A stretch of DNA of 64,000 nucleotides from Gemmata palustris (GTDB taxonomy: Bacteria > Planctomycetota > Planctomycetia > Gemmatales > Gemmataceae), in the NCBI RefSeq assembly GCF_017939745.1, contig NZ_JAGKQQ010000001.1, forward strand, positions 1,736,001 through 1,800,000, given 5' to 3'. Under the pieces are notes generated by a model. That model worked only from the letters and a program-made list of their open reading frames with translations, had not been told where the DNA came from and made no database searches. The translations under genes and the position numbers were made by a program. Below, piece after piece: positions 44,499-54,800 of the stretch; within the stretch, counting starts at the first letter, position 1; each line of letters begins with the position of its first letter.

Positions 44499-47400
44499 TC
44501 AATTTTGGAACGCTTCAGTCGGAGCCACCGGTTTCTTCACGCGGAACAGCAGAACATACAGAGCCGGCAGATTCCCGAGCGTGAGGAACGTGGCGACCGA
44601 AAGCCCCCCCATAATCGTCACCGCAAGGGGTCCCCAGAACACGCTCCGGGTGAGCGGGAGCATGGCCAGAATTGCGGTCGCTGCCGTCAGCACCACGGGC
44701 CGCGCGCGCCGAACGGCGGACTCGATCACCGCGTCCCACAGCGACGCCCCGTTCGCGGTATCGTGATCGATCTGGTCGATCAAAATGACCGAGTTCCGCA
44801 TGTCCATACCTGCGAGCGCGATCACGCCAAGTAAGGCGTTGAACCCGAACGGCGCGTGGAACAGCAGGAGCGCCGATACCGCACCAATGAGTCCCAGCGG
44901 CGAAATCACGAACACGAGGAACAGTTTCTTGAAGCTCTGAACCTGGGCCATGAGCAGCGTCAGCATGATCGCGATCATGACTGGGAACACGGCGAACAGC
45001 GCCTCGTTCGCCTTCTGGCTCTCCTCCACGGCTCCCCCGGTGTCGATCCGGTAACCGGGCGGGAGTTCGGCCTTCAGTGATCGCAGTTCGGTGAGGATAC
45101 GCGCAGTCACGTCCGGGGCCTGCACCCCATCGACCACGTCCGCTCGGACGGTCAGCACCGTCTCCCGGTCCCGGCGCCACTGGATCGGCTCTTCGAGTTC
45201 GTAAGAGGCCGTCGCCACCTGAGAGAGCGGGACCGCGTGCCCGGCCGGTGCGATGACGGTCAGGTCCGGCAGCGCGCCGAGTTTTAGTCGCTCCTCCGGC
45301 ACCGCGCGAGCAACGACGTCGATCAACTCGATGCCCTCCCGGTACTGGGACACGGGTACACCGGTCAGGAGCGTCTGGAGCGTTGAAGAAACATCTTGCG
45401 GAGTCAGTCCGAGCGCTCGTGCGCGGTCCTGATCGACCTTCAGGCGCACCACCTTGGACGGTTCGTCCCATTCGAGCTGAGCGTCGCGTGCGTGCGGGTT
45501 CTGGCGCATGATGTCGCGCACGCGGTGAGCGATCACGCGCACCTTGGCCGGGTCCGGGCCAACCACGCGGAACTGAACCGGGAACCCGACCGGTGGGCCG
45601 AATTCGAGGCGCACCACGCGCACGCGGGGTAGCGCGAACTCGGTATCCGATGCGAATCGCTCCATCAGTCGGGTCCGGAGCCGCTCGCGTGCTTCGGGAT
45701 CGCGTGCCTGGATCACGAACTTGGCGAAGCTCGGGTCCGGCAAGTCGGGATTGAGCGCCAGATAGAAGCGCGGCGCCCCAGCCCCGGTGTAGGCGGTGAA
45801 GTGATCGATGTCCGGGTCGCCCGCGAGCACGGCTTCGAGCTTGGCGACCTCGGCCTCGGTCGCGGTGAACGACGACCCGCCGGGCAGTCTCAGTTCGACC
45901 ATCAGTTCGGACCGCGACGATTGCGGGAAGAACTGCTTCGGAACGAACTTCATCCCGTAGACCGAGCCCGCAAACATCATCGCCGTCAGAGCCACAACTG
46001 TGCGCGGGTGCCGCACGCACGCGGTGATGGCCCACCGCAGCACCCGGTACATCCGAGTGTGGTACGGATCGTGGTGCGGGTGATTCGCGTCGTTGGGGCG
46101 GCCGTGAAACCCAGCGCCGTGGGCGACAGGTCGCGAAGAAAGATTGGGGAGCAGTTTCACCCCCAGATAGGGCGTGAACACCACCGCCACGAGCCACGAC
46201 GCGATCAGGGCGATGCCGACCACCCAGAAGATGCCGCCCGCGTACTCCCCTGCCCCGGACTTCGCGAAACCGACCGGCAAGAACCCGACCACCGTGACAA
46301 GGGTTCCGGTAAGCATCGGAAACGCGGTGTTACTCCACGCGAACGTGGCCGCCGTGATCCGGTCGTGGCCCTCCTCCATCTTCACCACCATCATCTCCAC
46401 CGCGATGATGGCGTCGTCCACGAGCAACCCCAGCGCGAGGATGAGCGCCCCCAAGCTGATCCGGTCCAGAGCCATCCCCACTGCGTTCATCACGACCAGT
46501 GTGGCGGCGAGAACAAGCGGAACACTGAGCGCCACCACGACGCCGCTGCGCCAGCCGAGCGAGAGGAAGCTCACCACTAAAACGATGACGAGTGCTTCCA
46601 CGAAAGACCGGGTGAACTCGCCGACCGACTCCTCGACCACGTGCGGCTGAAACGCGACGCGCTCGACTGCGGCGCCGGCCGGGAGATCGGCTTCGATCGC
46701 GCTGAGTTCGGCATCAAGGGCGCGCCCGAGGGTGAGCACATTACCGCCGTTCCGCATCGCGACAGCGACTTCGATCGCCGGCTTCCCGTTGTGCCGGACG
46801 GTGAATGTCGGTGGGTCTTCGTACCCGCGCCGAACGTCCGCGATGTCACCCACTCGAAACACGCGCCCGCTGGCGTGAACCGGGACCGCGCGGACCTTTT
46901 CGGCCGCTGTGAACGGCCCGTCCACTCGAACGTATACGCGGTCGGTCGGGGTCTCGACGCTCCCGGCCGGGGTGATCGCGTTCTGCCGGCGGAGGCTGTC
47001 GAAGACCTGTTGCGGACCGACCCCGAGGGTCGCGAGCTTGCGGTGCGAGAACTCGACGAACACCTTCTCCGGCCGCTCCCCGACGAGCACCACTTTGTTC
47101 ACATCTTTCACGCGCAGGAGCCGCTGGCGTGCGTCTTCGGCAATCCGCTTGAGTTCGGCCGGGGTATAGTCCGCACCCGTAAAGGCGTAAATCGCCACGT
47201 ACACATCGCCGTACTCGTCATCAAGAAACGGCCCGCGAACGCCTTCCGGCAGCGTGTGCTTGATGTCCCCCACTTTCTTCCGCACCTGGTACCAGATGTC
47301 GGGTACAGACTTCGGCGGGGTGTCGTTGCGGAGTTGTACAGTGACGACCGCCCGGCCCGGGAGTGAGTAGGTGCGCAGGTAGTCGAGGTACGGCGTCTCC

Positions 47401-47624
47401 TGGAGCTTCTCCTCGATCTTGTCGGCGACTTGCCGCTGGACTTCGTCGCTCGTCGCACCGGGCCAGTCCACCGACACGACCATCGTCTTGATGGTAAATG
47501 ACGGGTCTTCCGCGCGACCCATTCCGAGGTAGGCGTACAACCCCGCTACGGCCGCCGCGAGGATGAGGTACAGGACGAACGCCGGGTGCTTGACTGCCCA
47601 TGCCGACAGATTGAGAGCGTTCAC
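44499..47624 (-). CDS. RND-family efflux pump inner-membrane transporter
   Basis: About 1041 residues, GTG 47624 overlapping the adaptor stop as GTGA. Twelve membrane helices in the AcrB/CusA layout: one at the N-terminus, then a large periplasmic loop, a five-helix block with ALILALGLLVDDAIIAVEMM (the Asp-Asp proton-relay helix), second periplasmic loop, and a second block with FGFNALLGVIALAGMDMRNS. The GFAKS and DIRNS-type sequence lies in the hydrophobe/heavy-metal RND group rather than the strict AcrB group. It exports substrates across the membrane using proton motive force. No outer-membrane channel gene is here. Confidence 0.9.
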   Translation of the reverse strand: MNALNLSAWAVKHPAFVLYLILAAAVAGLYAYLGMGRAEDPSFTIKTMVVSVDWPGATSDEVQRQVADKIEEKLQETPYLDYLRTYSLPGRAVVTVQLRNDTPPKSVPDIWYQVRKKVGDIKHTLPEGVRGPFLDDEYGDVYVAIYAFTGADYTPAELKRIAEDARQRLLRVKDVNKVVLVGERPEKVFVEFSHRKLATLGVGPQQVFDSLRRQNAITPAGSVETPTDRVYVRVDGPFTAAEKVRAVPVHASGRVFRVGDIADVRRGYEDPPTFTVRHNGKPAIEVAVAMRNGGNVLTLGRALDAELSAIEADLPAGAAVERVAFQPHVVEESVGEFTRSFVEALVIVLVVSFLSLGWRSGVVVALSVPLVLAATLVVMNAVGMALDRISLGALILALGLLVDDAIIAVEMMVVKMEEGHDRITAATFAWSNTAFPMLTGTLVTVVGFLPVGFAKSGAGEYAGGIFWVVGIALIASWLVAVVFTPYLGVKLLPNLSSRPVAHGAGFHGRPNDANHPHHDPYHTRMYRVLRWAITACVRHPRTVVALTAMMFAGSVYGMKFVPKQFFPQSSRSELMVELRLPGGSSFTATEAEVAKLEAVLAGDPDIDHFTAYTGAGAPRFYLALNPDLPDPSFAKFVIQARDPEARERLRTRLMERFASDTEFALPRVRVVRLEFGPPVGFPVQFRVVGPDPAKVRVIAHRVRDIMRQNPHARDAQLEWDEPSKVVRLKVDQDRARALGLTPQDVSSTLQTLLTGVPVSQYREGIELIDVVARAVPEERLKLGALPDLTVIAPAGHAVPLSQVATASYELEEPIQWRRDRETVLTVRADVVDGVQAPDVTARILTELRSLKAELPPGYRIDTGGAVEESQKANEALFAVFPVMIAIMLTLLMAQVQSFKKLFLVFVISPLGLIGAVSALLLFHAPFGFNALLGVIALAGMDMRNSVILIDQIDHDTANGASLWDAVIESAVRRARPVVLTAATAILAMLPLTRSVFWGPLAVTIMGGLSVATFLTLGNLPALYVLLFRVKKPVAPTEAFQN

Positions 47625-48748
47625 GGGGTTTCCTCCCACGCCCGGACGGTAACACCCACGTCGAGTTTCTGAACGCCGGCGGTCACCACCCACTGACCGG
47701 ACCGAACCCCGCCGGACAGAACCACCGTCTCGTGCCGGTACTCCCGAACCTCGACCGGCACGAGTGTGAGAGCACCGGTGGAACGCTCTACCACCCAAAC
47801 CGCCGGCTTCGGCCCCGTGCGGAGCAACGACGACAGCGGGAGGATGTATCCGGGTTCCGCGCCCGACGGCGACAAGTGAACCGTCGCGGTCATGCCGAGC
47901 ACGACCTTCGGACTCGGATTTTGGACCGTGAAGCGAGCCTGATACGTGCGCGTAACCGGGTCCGCGATCGGCGCGAGTTCGCGAAGCACGGCAGGGAAGG
48001 ACTCCCCGGGAGCGGACCACAGAGTGACAGAAGCGCGGGCCGTTCGAGCCGCGATCGCCTGATTCTCGGGGAGATTCACGACCGCTTCGCGCTCTCCGTC
48101 CCGAGCGAGTCGTGCAACGATCTGCCCCTCGGCCACGACCTGCCCGGTCTCCGCCGGGAGAGTCGTAATCACGCCATCGGCGTCGGCGATGAGTTCGCAA
48201 TACGAGAGCCGGTTCCGCGCGAGCGTCAGGGACTCCTTCGCCCGGTCGCGCCGACCGGCCGCGGCGTCCTGTGCCGAGCGCGCCTTGTCCAGATCGGACC
48301 CGCTACCGACCCCGTTCCGGTAGGTCCGAACCTGTCGCTCGTGCTCAGCGACCGACTGCACTACCTCGGCCTCGGCCGCGATCAGATCGGCTTCGGCCGC
48401 CTTCACCGCGAGCTTGTAGTCGGTCGCGTCGAGTCGAAACAGCAGCGTACCGACTGACACGCGCTGACCGACCTCGACGTGTCGCGACACGATCTTGGCC
48501 CCGACGCGGAACGCGAGATCGGTCTCGTATCGGGCACGAATGACCCCCGTGTAGGTCTGCTCGCTCGCCGCCGATTCGGACCGGACCTCTTTCACTCGAA
48601 CCGCACGCGACACGGTTGTGGACGGCGCTGGTAACGCGCTTTTGGTCGCGGTCGTGGGTGGCGCGCCGGTGGAGTACGCGACGGCTCCTCCGCCCGCCGC
48701 GAGCCCCGCGATGGAAGCCCCCACAAGGAATCGAATTCGCTTGTTCAT
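47621..48748 (-). CDS. RND efflux periplasmic adaptor (membrane fusion protein)
   Basis: 375 residues with an N-terminal membrane anchor (FLVGASIAGLAAGGGAVAYS), a lipoyl-like barrel (GAKIVSRHVEVGQRVSVGTL, then ADGVITTLPAETGQVVAEGQ), a helical hairpin between residues 110 and 190, and beta-barrel plus membrane-proximal domains to the end. This is the HlyD/AcrA pattern. It links the pump to an outer-membrane channel encoded elsewhere. First gene of the efflux operon; a MarR-type operator lies 51 nt upstream of its start. Confidence 0.9.
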   Translation of the reverse strand: MNKRIRFLVGASIAGLAAGGGAVAYSTGAPPTTATKSALPAPSTTVSRAVRVKEVRSESAASEQTYTGVIRARYETDLAFRVGAKIVSRHVEVGQRVSVGTLLFRLDATDYKLAVKAAEADLIAAEAEVVQSVAEHERQVRTYRNGVGSGSDLDKARSAQDAAAGRRDRAKESLTLARNRLSYCELIADADGVITTLPAETGQVVAEGQIVARLARDGEREAVVNLPENQAIAARTARASVTLWSAPGESFPAVLRELAPIADPVTRTYQARFTVQNPSPKVVLGMTATVHLSPSGAEPGYILPLSSLLRTGPKPAVWVVERSTGALTLVPVEVREYRHETVVLSGGVRSGQWVVTAGVQKLDVGVTVRAWEETP

Positions 48749-48798
48749 CTGCTCTCCCGTGCCGAATTCGGCGGTCCCATTTCAACTTTTACCCAAAA

Positions 48799-48814
48799 TG
48801 TTGCATATACAACA
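48799..48814. promoter_or_regulatory. Palindromic MarR-type operator upstream of the efflux operon
   Basis: TGTTGCATATACAACA, near-perfect palindrome. Same sequence recurs at 48937-48952 and, slightly changed, at 49419-49434. Position suits repression of the adaptor-pump operon. Confidence 0.75.
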
Positions 48815-48936
48815 TCGATGTCGTGAGCATACCCCATGTACTCTCGGCGCCTTACATCTCGCTGCGAATTCGCTCACCCAACACACGGCGCGAGGCCCAC
48901 CCTGCCCCGCCAAAGTTGCAACGCCGGAAGCAATTC

Positions 48937-48952
48937 CGTTGCATATACAACA
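48937..48952. promoter_or_regulatory. Second copy of the TTGCATATACAA operator
   Basis: CGTTGCATATACAACA, matching the 48799 site over 14 bases. It lies between the efflux operon and the marR stop, so it may help loop or add binding sites. Confidence 0.7.
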
Positions 48953-48966
48953 AAATCCGCAAAAAA

Positions 48967-49419
48967 CTACCGCGACTCCTGATCGGCAGTGCGCAGTCCT
49001 TCGATCGCGTTGAAAATGTTGCGGGCCAACTCCGGGCCGATTAGCTCGTTCACGCGCGCTTGTGCCTCTTCCCAAACGGGCATCAGACTCTTGATGAGTT
49101 CCCGCCCCGCGGTCGTCGCTTCCAGAAGTTGCGTTCGGCCGTCCGTGGGAATGGTTCGCACCCACCCGCGCTCGATGAGGCGATCGAGATCCCGGCTCAG
49201 CGTTGATTTCTCGAGCCGCAACCGCCGGCACACATCGGCAGCGCGCGCCGGTCCGCCCGCCGCAATCGCAACCAGCACGTTCATCTGACTGACGCGCACC
49301 TTGTGCGGCCGGAGTGCGTCGTCAAAGACGCCGGTGACAACGCGGTTCAGCACCCGAACCCGACCGGCCAGGCACTCGTTCGCGATTCGGTACTCGGGTG
49401 GGAGGTCTTCCATACCCAT
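48967..49419 (-). CDS. MarR-family transcriptional regulator
   Basis: About 150 residues. The winged-helix is plain: SQMNVLVAIAAGGPARAADV, then LEKSTLSRDLDRLIERGWVR with the recognition helix, and TDGRTQLLEATTAGRELIKS with the beta-wing and dimerisation helix. Start at 49419 gives MGMEDLPPEYRIAN; ATG 49413 is equally possible. Longer frames run to 49488 but cross the operator. It reads away from the DUF559 operon and sits beside the efflux operon, so it most likely represses the pump and itself. Confidence 0.85.
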   Translation of the reverse strand: MGMEDLPPEYRIANECLAGRVRVLNRVVTGVFDDALRPHKVRVSQMNVLVAIAAGGPARAADVCRRLRLEKSTLSRDLDRLIERGWVRTIPTDGRTQLLEATTAGRELIKSLMPVWEEAQARVNELIGPELARNIFNAIEGLRTADQESR

Positions 49420-49434
49420 GTTGTACATGCAACT
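49419..49434. promoter_or_regulatory. Operator over the marR start codon
   Basis: GTTGTACATGCAAC at 49420-49433 (14-bp palindrome with one central change from the other two sites). It overlaps the possible start ATGTACAAC, so binding would block marR expression directly. The site also lies about 200 bp before the DUF559 operon. Confidence 0.7.
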
Positions 49435-49627
49435 CGCATCGAATGTCAAGAGCGTTGGTCGCACGCCCTCTCCTCCAAATAGCAACACCCAATGAGCGCG
49501 GACCCAGTTTTAAGGCGGTCACAGCTCGGTCGTGTCTGGCTAGCAATCAGATTTTCGTGTGAATTCACTGGATCTACGGTTGCTATCGCGAAAGACTATT
49601 AACTCGGCTCCGAACACACCAACGCCC

Positions 49628-50854
49628 ATGAACGCTGCTCCGATCACCGCTGCACTCCTGCGCCATCAGGCGCGTCGCGCGCAGAACGTGCCGACCGTTT
49701 CCGCGCTTGTGGGACCGCGCGGGCTAGGTCTGCGTGCGTGGCGCGCGTGGGCCGAAGTGGACCAGCGCCCGTGTGCGATCGCATTCAGCGCGGAGTTGAT
49801 CGCCGTTCTCGAAGCCTGGGTGGGTTCCGCGTTTAGCACCGCCACTCCCGCAGAGAGGGCCGTCGAGTGGTTAGCAGCGGTAACCAAACGCGACGCCGAA
49901 GCACTCGCACGCGAAGTCGAGCGGATGACCCGCTACGACCTCGACGTTTTGTGGCGCGCACTCCCGATTGATCCGCACGCACCGGGCGCAATCGCAGCGC
50001 ACATGATCCTGTCCGACCGCGCGGTCGGCACCGATCCCCACCCGGCGCATTTTGTTCGCGCGATCGCGAGCACCACAGATGGCTTAACAAAGGTCGTTCG
50101 CGCGATTACCGCTCTGTACCCGCCGAACGAATGGCCGGCGCTGCTCCTCGTTCCCGCGCCCGACGAACTGCTTCCCGCGTTGCGCCTCCTCGAATCGATC
50201 GCGACCACCGAACCGCGCGTGCCAGTCGCGCTGGCGCTCGATCCCGATGAGTACGAGCGTTTCGGCACGAAGTACCCCGACGCGCGCGTAACGGCGTTCA
50301 TTCGGGAGGGTTTGGTCGAAGTCCGCGGAGTTTCCGGGAACGAATTAAATGAGCGCCTGCGCGGGGCCGGACTCGAACCCCCGGCGACCGCGGTGGACCG
50401 GCTCGCGGCGGACGGCCTGGCGGACGAAGTCGCGACCGCGTTCGTCGATGCGACGCGGGCCGTGCGCGCCCCGACCGCCACGGACCTGACCTCCGACTTC
50501 CGCAGCGTCCACGAAGAGTTCCTGTTCGGGCAACTGGAATCGATGCCACAAACGGCCGGGTTGTTCCGGCCCAATCGCGCGCTCGAGTTCCGTCACGGCA
50601 ATCAGGCCGCCGAAGCCGACCTCCTCGCCGAGACGTTGAAGCTCGTGATCGAAGTCGACGGCGCCCACTACCACCTGACCGCCGACCAGTTCCGCCGCGA
50701 CCGACGCAAGGACTGGCTCTACCAGAAGCACGGCTACATGGTCCTCCGCTTTCTCGCGGAGGACGTGGTGAGCGATCTCGAACTGGTTTTGAACACGATC
50801 CTGGAGGCCGTCGAACTCCGGCGCGCCTCCGCACACCCAACAGGTGCCGCGTGA
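49628..50854 (+). CDS. DUF559 (Vsr-like) endonuclease-domain protein, gene 1 of a three-gene operon
   Basis: 408 residues from ATG 49628. The first 300 residues are a helical/beta domain of no known family (RYDLDVLWRALPIDPHAPGA, PALRLLESIATTEPRVP). The C-terminus, from about residue 310, is DUF559: LEFRHGNQAAEADLLAETLK, then LVIEVDGAHYHLT, RRDRRKDWLYQ and MVLRFLAEDV. The Glu, Asp and E-x-D residues plus the R/K pattern match the PD-(D/E)XK Vsr-like nuclease fold. The stop overlaps the next GTG by 4 nt. It is probably the DNA-cutting part of the system. Confidence 0.75.
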   Translation: MNAAPITAALLRHQARRAQNVPTVSALVGPRGLGLRAWRAWAEVDQRPCAIAFSAELIAVLEAWVGSAFSTATPAERAVEWLAAVTKRDAEALAREVERMTRYDLDVLWRALPIDPHAPGAIAAHMILSDRAVGTDPHPAHFVRAIASTTDGLTKVVRAITALYPPNEWPALLLVPAPDELLPALRLLESIATTEPRVPVALALDPDEYERFGTKYPDARVTAFIREGLVEVRGVSGNELNERLRGAGLEPPATAVDRLAADGLADEVATAFVDATRAVRAPTATDLTSDFRSVHEEFLFGQLESMPQTAGLFRPNRALEFRHGNQAAEADLLAETLKLVIEVDGAHYHLTADQFRRDRRKDWLYQKHGYMVLRFLAEDVVSDLELVLNTILEAVELRRASAHPTGAA

Positions 50855-51861
50855 GCGAACCCGCACTCCTCGACCCGCCGACCACCACCGGCCCGGCGCC
50901 GGCCGTCTCCCTGGCTGATCTGATCCTGCTTCGGTTGCTACCTACGAAGGCAAGCATCCAACTGAAGCAACTGCACACGGACCTGGGGGTATTCTTTCGC
51001 CGCCCGATGTCCGCCGAGCACCTCGAGGACGCACTTACCGAACTCCGCGCCGACGGGTTCGTGGCTCCGAAAGGTCAGCGCGCGACCGACGCGGGCCGCG
51101 CGCGGGCGCTGGAGTACCTGGGAATCGAGAAGCTCCCCCCGAGAGCGAATTGGACGACGGTCCAGGCGAAGTATCTCGTCCCCAGAGCACTCGGCCCATC
51201 GCTGGATTCCGAAGAATACGAGAAGGCTAAAACTGGCGAGAATCTCGCAGCGTTTTTGCTGAAAAGGCAACTACGCCTCCCGGCCAGCACGGGGCACACG
51301 CTGACGAAGATAGTAGATGCGTTGCTCTGTCGCGCCCTCGGCCACCCGGACTTCACAGCACTCAAGACCCTGATCCAAGCGAAGCTCGGAGAGGCCATTG
51401 GCGGCGATCCGATCAGCCAAGCGGACGCGAAAAAGGTGCTTCCCCGCGTTCGCCTGAACGTGTCGCAATTGGACAAGAAAAAATTGTACGCGGCCATACT
51501 TGATGGACGCCTCGACGAACCTCGTACCAGCCGGCACATCGAGCCGGTGATTGACGAGCCGTTCGACCTGGAGATGTTCGCGAACACGGTGAAGTCGGTC
51601 GCACGCACGTGCCCGACCGGGCGGTTCGGTGACAACAAGGTATTCATCAGCCACGTCTGGAAACAGCTTTGCGACGAGCCGAGGTTTGCCGCCCTTGGTT
51701 TCGACGGGTTCAAGGCAAAGCTTATTGAGGCCAACCGCGCCGACCTGCTCACGCTCAGCCGTGCTGACCTCGTGCAACTAATGGACCCGGCCGATGTCCG
51801 TGCGTCCGAAACGACTTACCTCACTGCGACTTTCCACTTTATCCTCGTTGAGGGGAACTGA
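50851..51861 (+). CDS. Uncharacterised winged-helix-like protein, gene 2 of the operon
   Basis: 336 residues from GTG 50851 (GTGA overlap). The N-terminal 110 residues look like a winged-helix (LADLILLRLLPTKASIQLKQ, then MSAEHLEDALTELRADGFVA and RATDAGRARAL). The middle has LPASTGHTLTKIVDALLCRA and PDFTALKTLIQAKLG, and the C-terminus FISHVWKQL and LTLSRADLVQLMDP. No metal or catalytic motif. It probably works as an adaptor or DNA-binding partner of the ATPase, 3 nt downstream. No family recognised. Confidence 0.6.
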   Translation: MSEPALLDPPTTTGPAPAVSLADLILLRLLPTKASIQLKQLHTDLGVFFRRPMSAEHLEDALTELRADGFVAPKGQRATDAGRARALEYLGIEKLPPRANWTTVQAKYLVPRALGPSLDSEEYEKAKTGENLAAFLLKRQLRLPASTGHTLTKIVDALLCRALGHPDFTALKTLIQAKLGEAIGGDPISQADAKKVLPRVRLNVSQLDKKKLYAAILDGRLDEPRTSRHIEPVIDEPFDLEMFANTVKSVARTCPTGRFGDNKVFISHVWKQLCDEPRFAALGFDGFKAKLIEANRADLLTLSRADLVQLMDPADVRASETTYLTATFHFILVEGN

Positions 51862-51864
51862 GCC

Positions 51865-54800
51865 ATGCCGCCCACCGTTGCTTCTGCCCCAACGCCGACC
51901 GCAGTCGATCCGCGAATCGCTGTCTACTGCTCTCCCGACGGCCCCGAAGTATTCAGTACGATCGTCCACGGTAATCAAATCTGGACGCCCGACCCGTTCG
52001 ACGTCGAGGTCGTCCACCCCGAGGCCCGGGCCGCGTTCTCGCGCCTTTTGGATCGTGCATCAGACGCCGACCTGCCACCACACGGCAAAAGCCTGTTGTT
52101 ACTCGGCGAAGCCGGGAGCGGAAAAACCCACCTGATGCGCGCGTTCCGCAATTCGTCTCACAAAACCGGGGCCGGGTACTGCGGTTACATGCAGATGCTC
52201 AGCCGGTCCGACAATTACCCGCGGTACGTTCTTAGCTACTTAATCGATTCGCTCGAACAGCCGTACAAATCGGGCGACCCGACGACCGGACTGGCGCGCC
52301 TGGCCCGTGGACTCCTTGATGCACTGCCGATCAACGCCGACGACCAGGAGCGTCTCTGCGAAGACCACCTCGAACCGGAGGAGATGGCGCGCTTGGTGTT
52401 CCGCTTCGCGGACGCCGCAGTACAGGAAAAGAGATTCGCGCACATCGATATTAATGTGCTCCGGGCGGTGCTGTTCCTGCTGCCCAACGACGGACGCATC
52501 CGGCCAAAAGTGCTGAGCTGGTTGCGTTGCGAAGACCTGCCGAAATACGACCAGGAAGCACTCGGTGGATTGGTCCCACGCCCCGGCTCGGAGATGCCGC
52601 TCAAGACGATCGTAAGTCTCGGTCAACTGATACACGCCGTCCATTCGGCCGCGCTCGTGCTGCTCGTGGACCAAATCGACGAGATCATCGAACAGGCGCG
52701 TGGCGACGTCCAACCGGGCGAACAATTCCGCGCCGCAATCAACGCGCTAATCGATGTCGTCGATGCCCTACCGAACGCGGTCGTCGTGATCGGTTGTCTT
52801 GAAGACCTGTTCAGACAAGCCCAACACGCGCAGTTCTTATCGCGCCCGAAGCTGGACCGGTTGGAACGCGATCCCGCCCCCATCCGGCTCGCGAGTAAGC
52901 GAACAGCGGACGAGATCCGCGCGATGCTCGCGCGGCGCCTAGATGAACTGTACGCTACGGTAACCGTGCCCGCTACAGACAACCCGCTCGCGCCGTACAC
53001 CGTCTCGGACCTGACCCAACTGGTCGGTCTGCGCACGCGCGACGTGCTCGACTTCTTCCGCAAGCACCGCGAGCAGTGCGTTCAGCAGAAACGAATTGTC
53101 CCCCTCAGTCCGATCGACCCCCTCCCACCACCTCCGCCTCCGCCACCCAACGACTTTGCCCGACTGTGGAGCGATTTCCTACCGACCGTCAACGGACCGA
53201 CAGCGAACGAGTCGAAGCTTGCCGAACTGCTCGCGTGGACGATTCGGACCGCGACGGACGAATTGCGCAATGGATTGATCTTTGGCACAGACCCGGACGA
53301 TCGGTTCGTGCAAGTCGAGGTACAAAGTGGGAACGCCGTGGACAAACTCCTGGTCGCAGTGTGCGATAAAACTTCCAAGGGCGGGCACCTCGGCAAACAA
53401 ATCGATGATACCGTGAAGCGCGCTGGTGATCTCCCCGCCGTTCTTGTTCGCTCAACCGACTTCTCAAAGTCACCGAGCACGGGTATTGCAAAACAGCTCG
53501 CGCAAATATGCGCCCCCGTTGGAACACACCGCAAGACGGTGATCTCGAACACGGACTGGCGCGCAATGACCGCGTTCCGCACGTTCGAGCAGCGGCACCG
53601 TAACGAGCCGGGTTTCGTGGATTGGCACAAGACGGCGCGCCCGCTAGTCACGCTGCCTTCACTTCGCAAGATTCTCGATCTCGACAAACTCGAAGCCGCC
53701 GGTCCCCCGAAGCCACTTCCACCCGCCCCACCGCTTCCTCCCGAGGGGAAGCCGAAGGAGATCACACCCACAGTCACCCCACAGGCTCCCGTCACAAAGT
53801 TTGATGCGATCCGGTTCGGGCTGACGCGGAGCGCGGTTGCGGCGCCGGTCGAGTTGCAGCCCAAGTCGATGTGTCGGCACGCGGCGTTTCTCGGGAGTCC
53901 CGGGAGCGGGAAGACGACGGCCGCGCTCACCATTATCGAGCAGTTACTCCTGTCCGGCATCCCGACGGTGTTGCTTGATCGCAAGGGGGATCTCGCCCGG
54001 TACGCGGACCCGACGGCGTGGACCGCGCCCGAACCCGACCCGGATCGCGCGGCCCGGCGTGCCCAACTCCAGGAAGCAATCGATGTGGTCCTTTACACAC
54101 CCGGCGCCGACCGCGGGCGCCCGCTCGCGATCTCGGTGGTTCCGTCTGACCTCGCTTCAGCGCCGACCGCGGACCGCGAGCAGACCGCGCAGTTCGCAGC
54201 AGCGGGGCTCGGCGTGATGATGGGTTACAAGTCCCGAACGCCCGACCCAAAGCTCGTCATCTTGCAAAAGGGCATCGAAACACTGGCGGCCGCGCCCGGT
54301 CAGACGGTCAGCGTGAGAGCGATTCAGCGGCTGGTCGCGGATCAGGACGAAGCACTGCTGGCACAGTTCGATGGACAATTTGAGGCCAAACACTTCAAGA
54401 ATTTGGCGACGGACCTGCTGACGCTCTCCCTTCAGCACCGTCGCTTGCTCGATGGCGCCGAATCCCTGGACGTGGACGCGCTACTCGGGCGCGGGTCGGG
54501 CACGGCACCGGGTAAGACGCGGCTGAGTGTCATCAACACGCAGTTCCTGGGCGACGCGACGACGACGGACTTCTGGGTGTCGCAGTTGTTGCTCGCGGTG
54601 GACCGGTGGCGGGCGAAGAACCCGGCGCCAGAAGGCGCGCTCCAGGCCACGTTCCTGTTTGATGAGGCCGATTTGTACCTACCAGCCGTCGGAAAGCCCG
54701 CGACGAAGGGGCCGATGGAGAGCCTCCTGAAGCGGGCACGTTCGGCGGGAATCGGGTTGTTTCTCGCGACGCAGAGCCCCGGCGATCTCGACTACCGATG

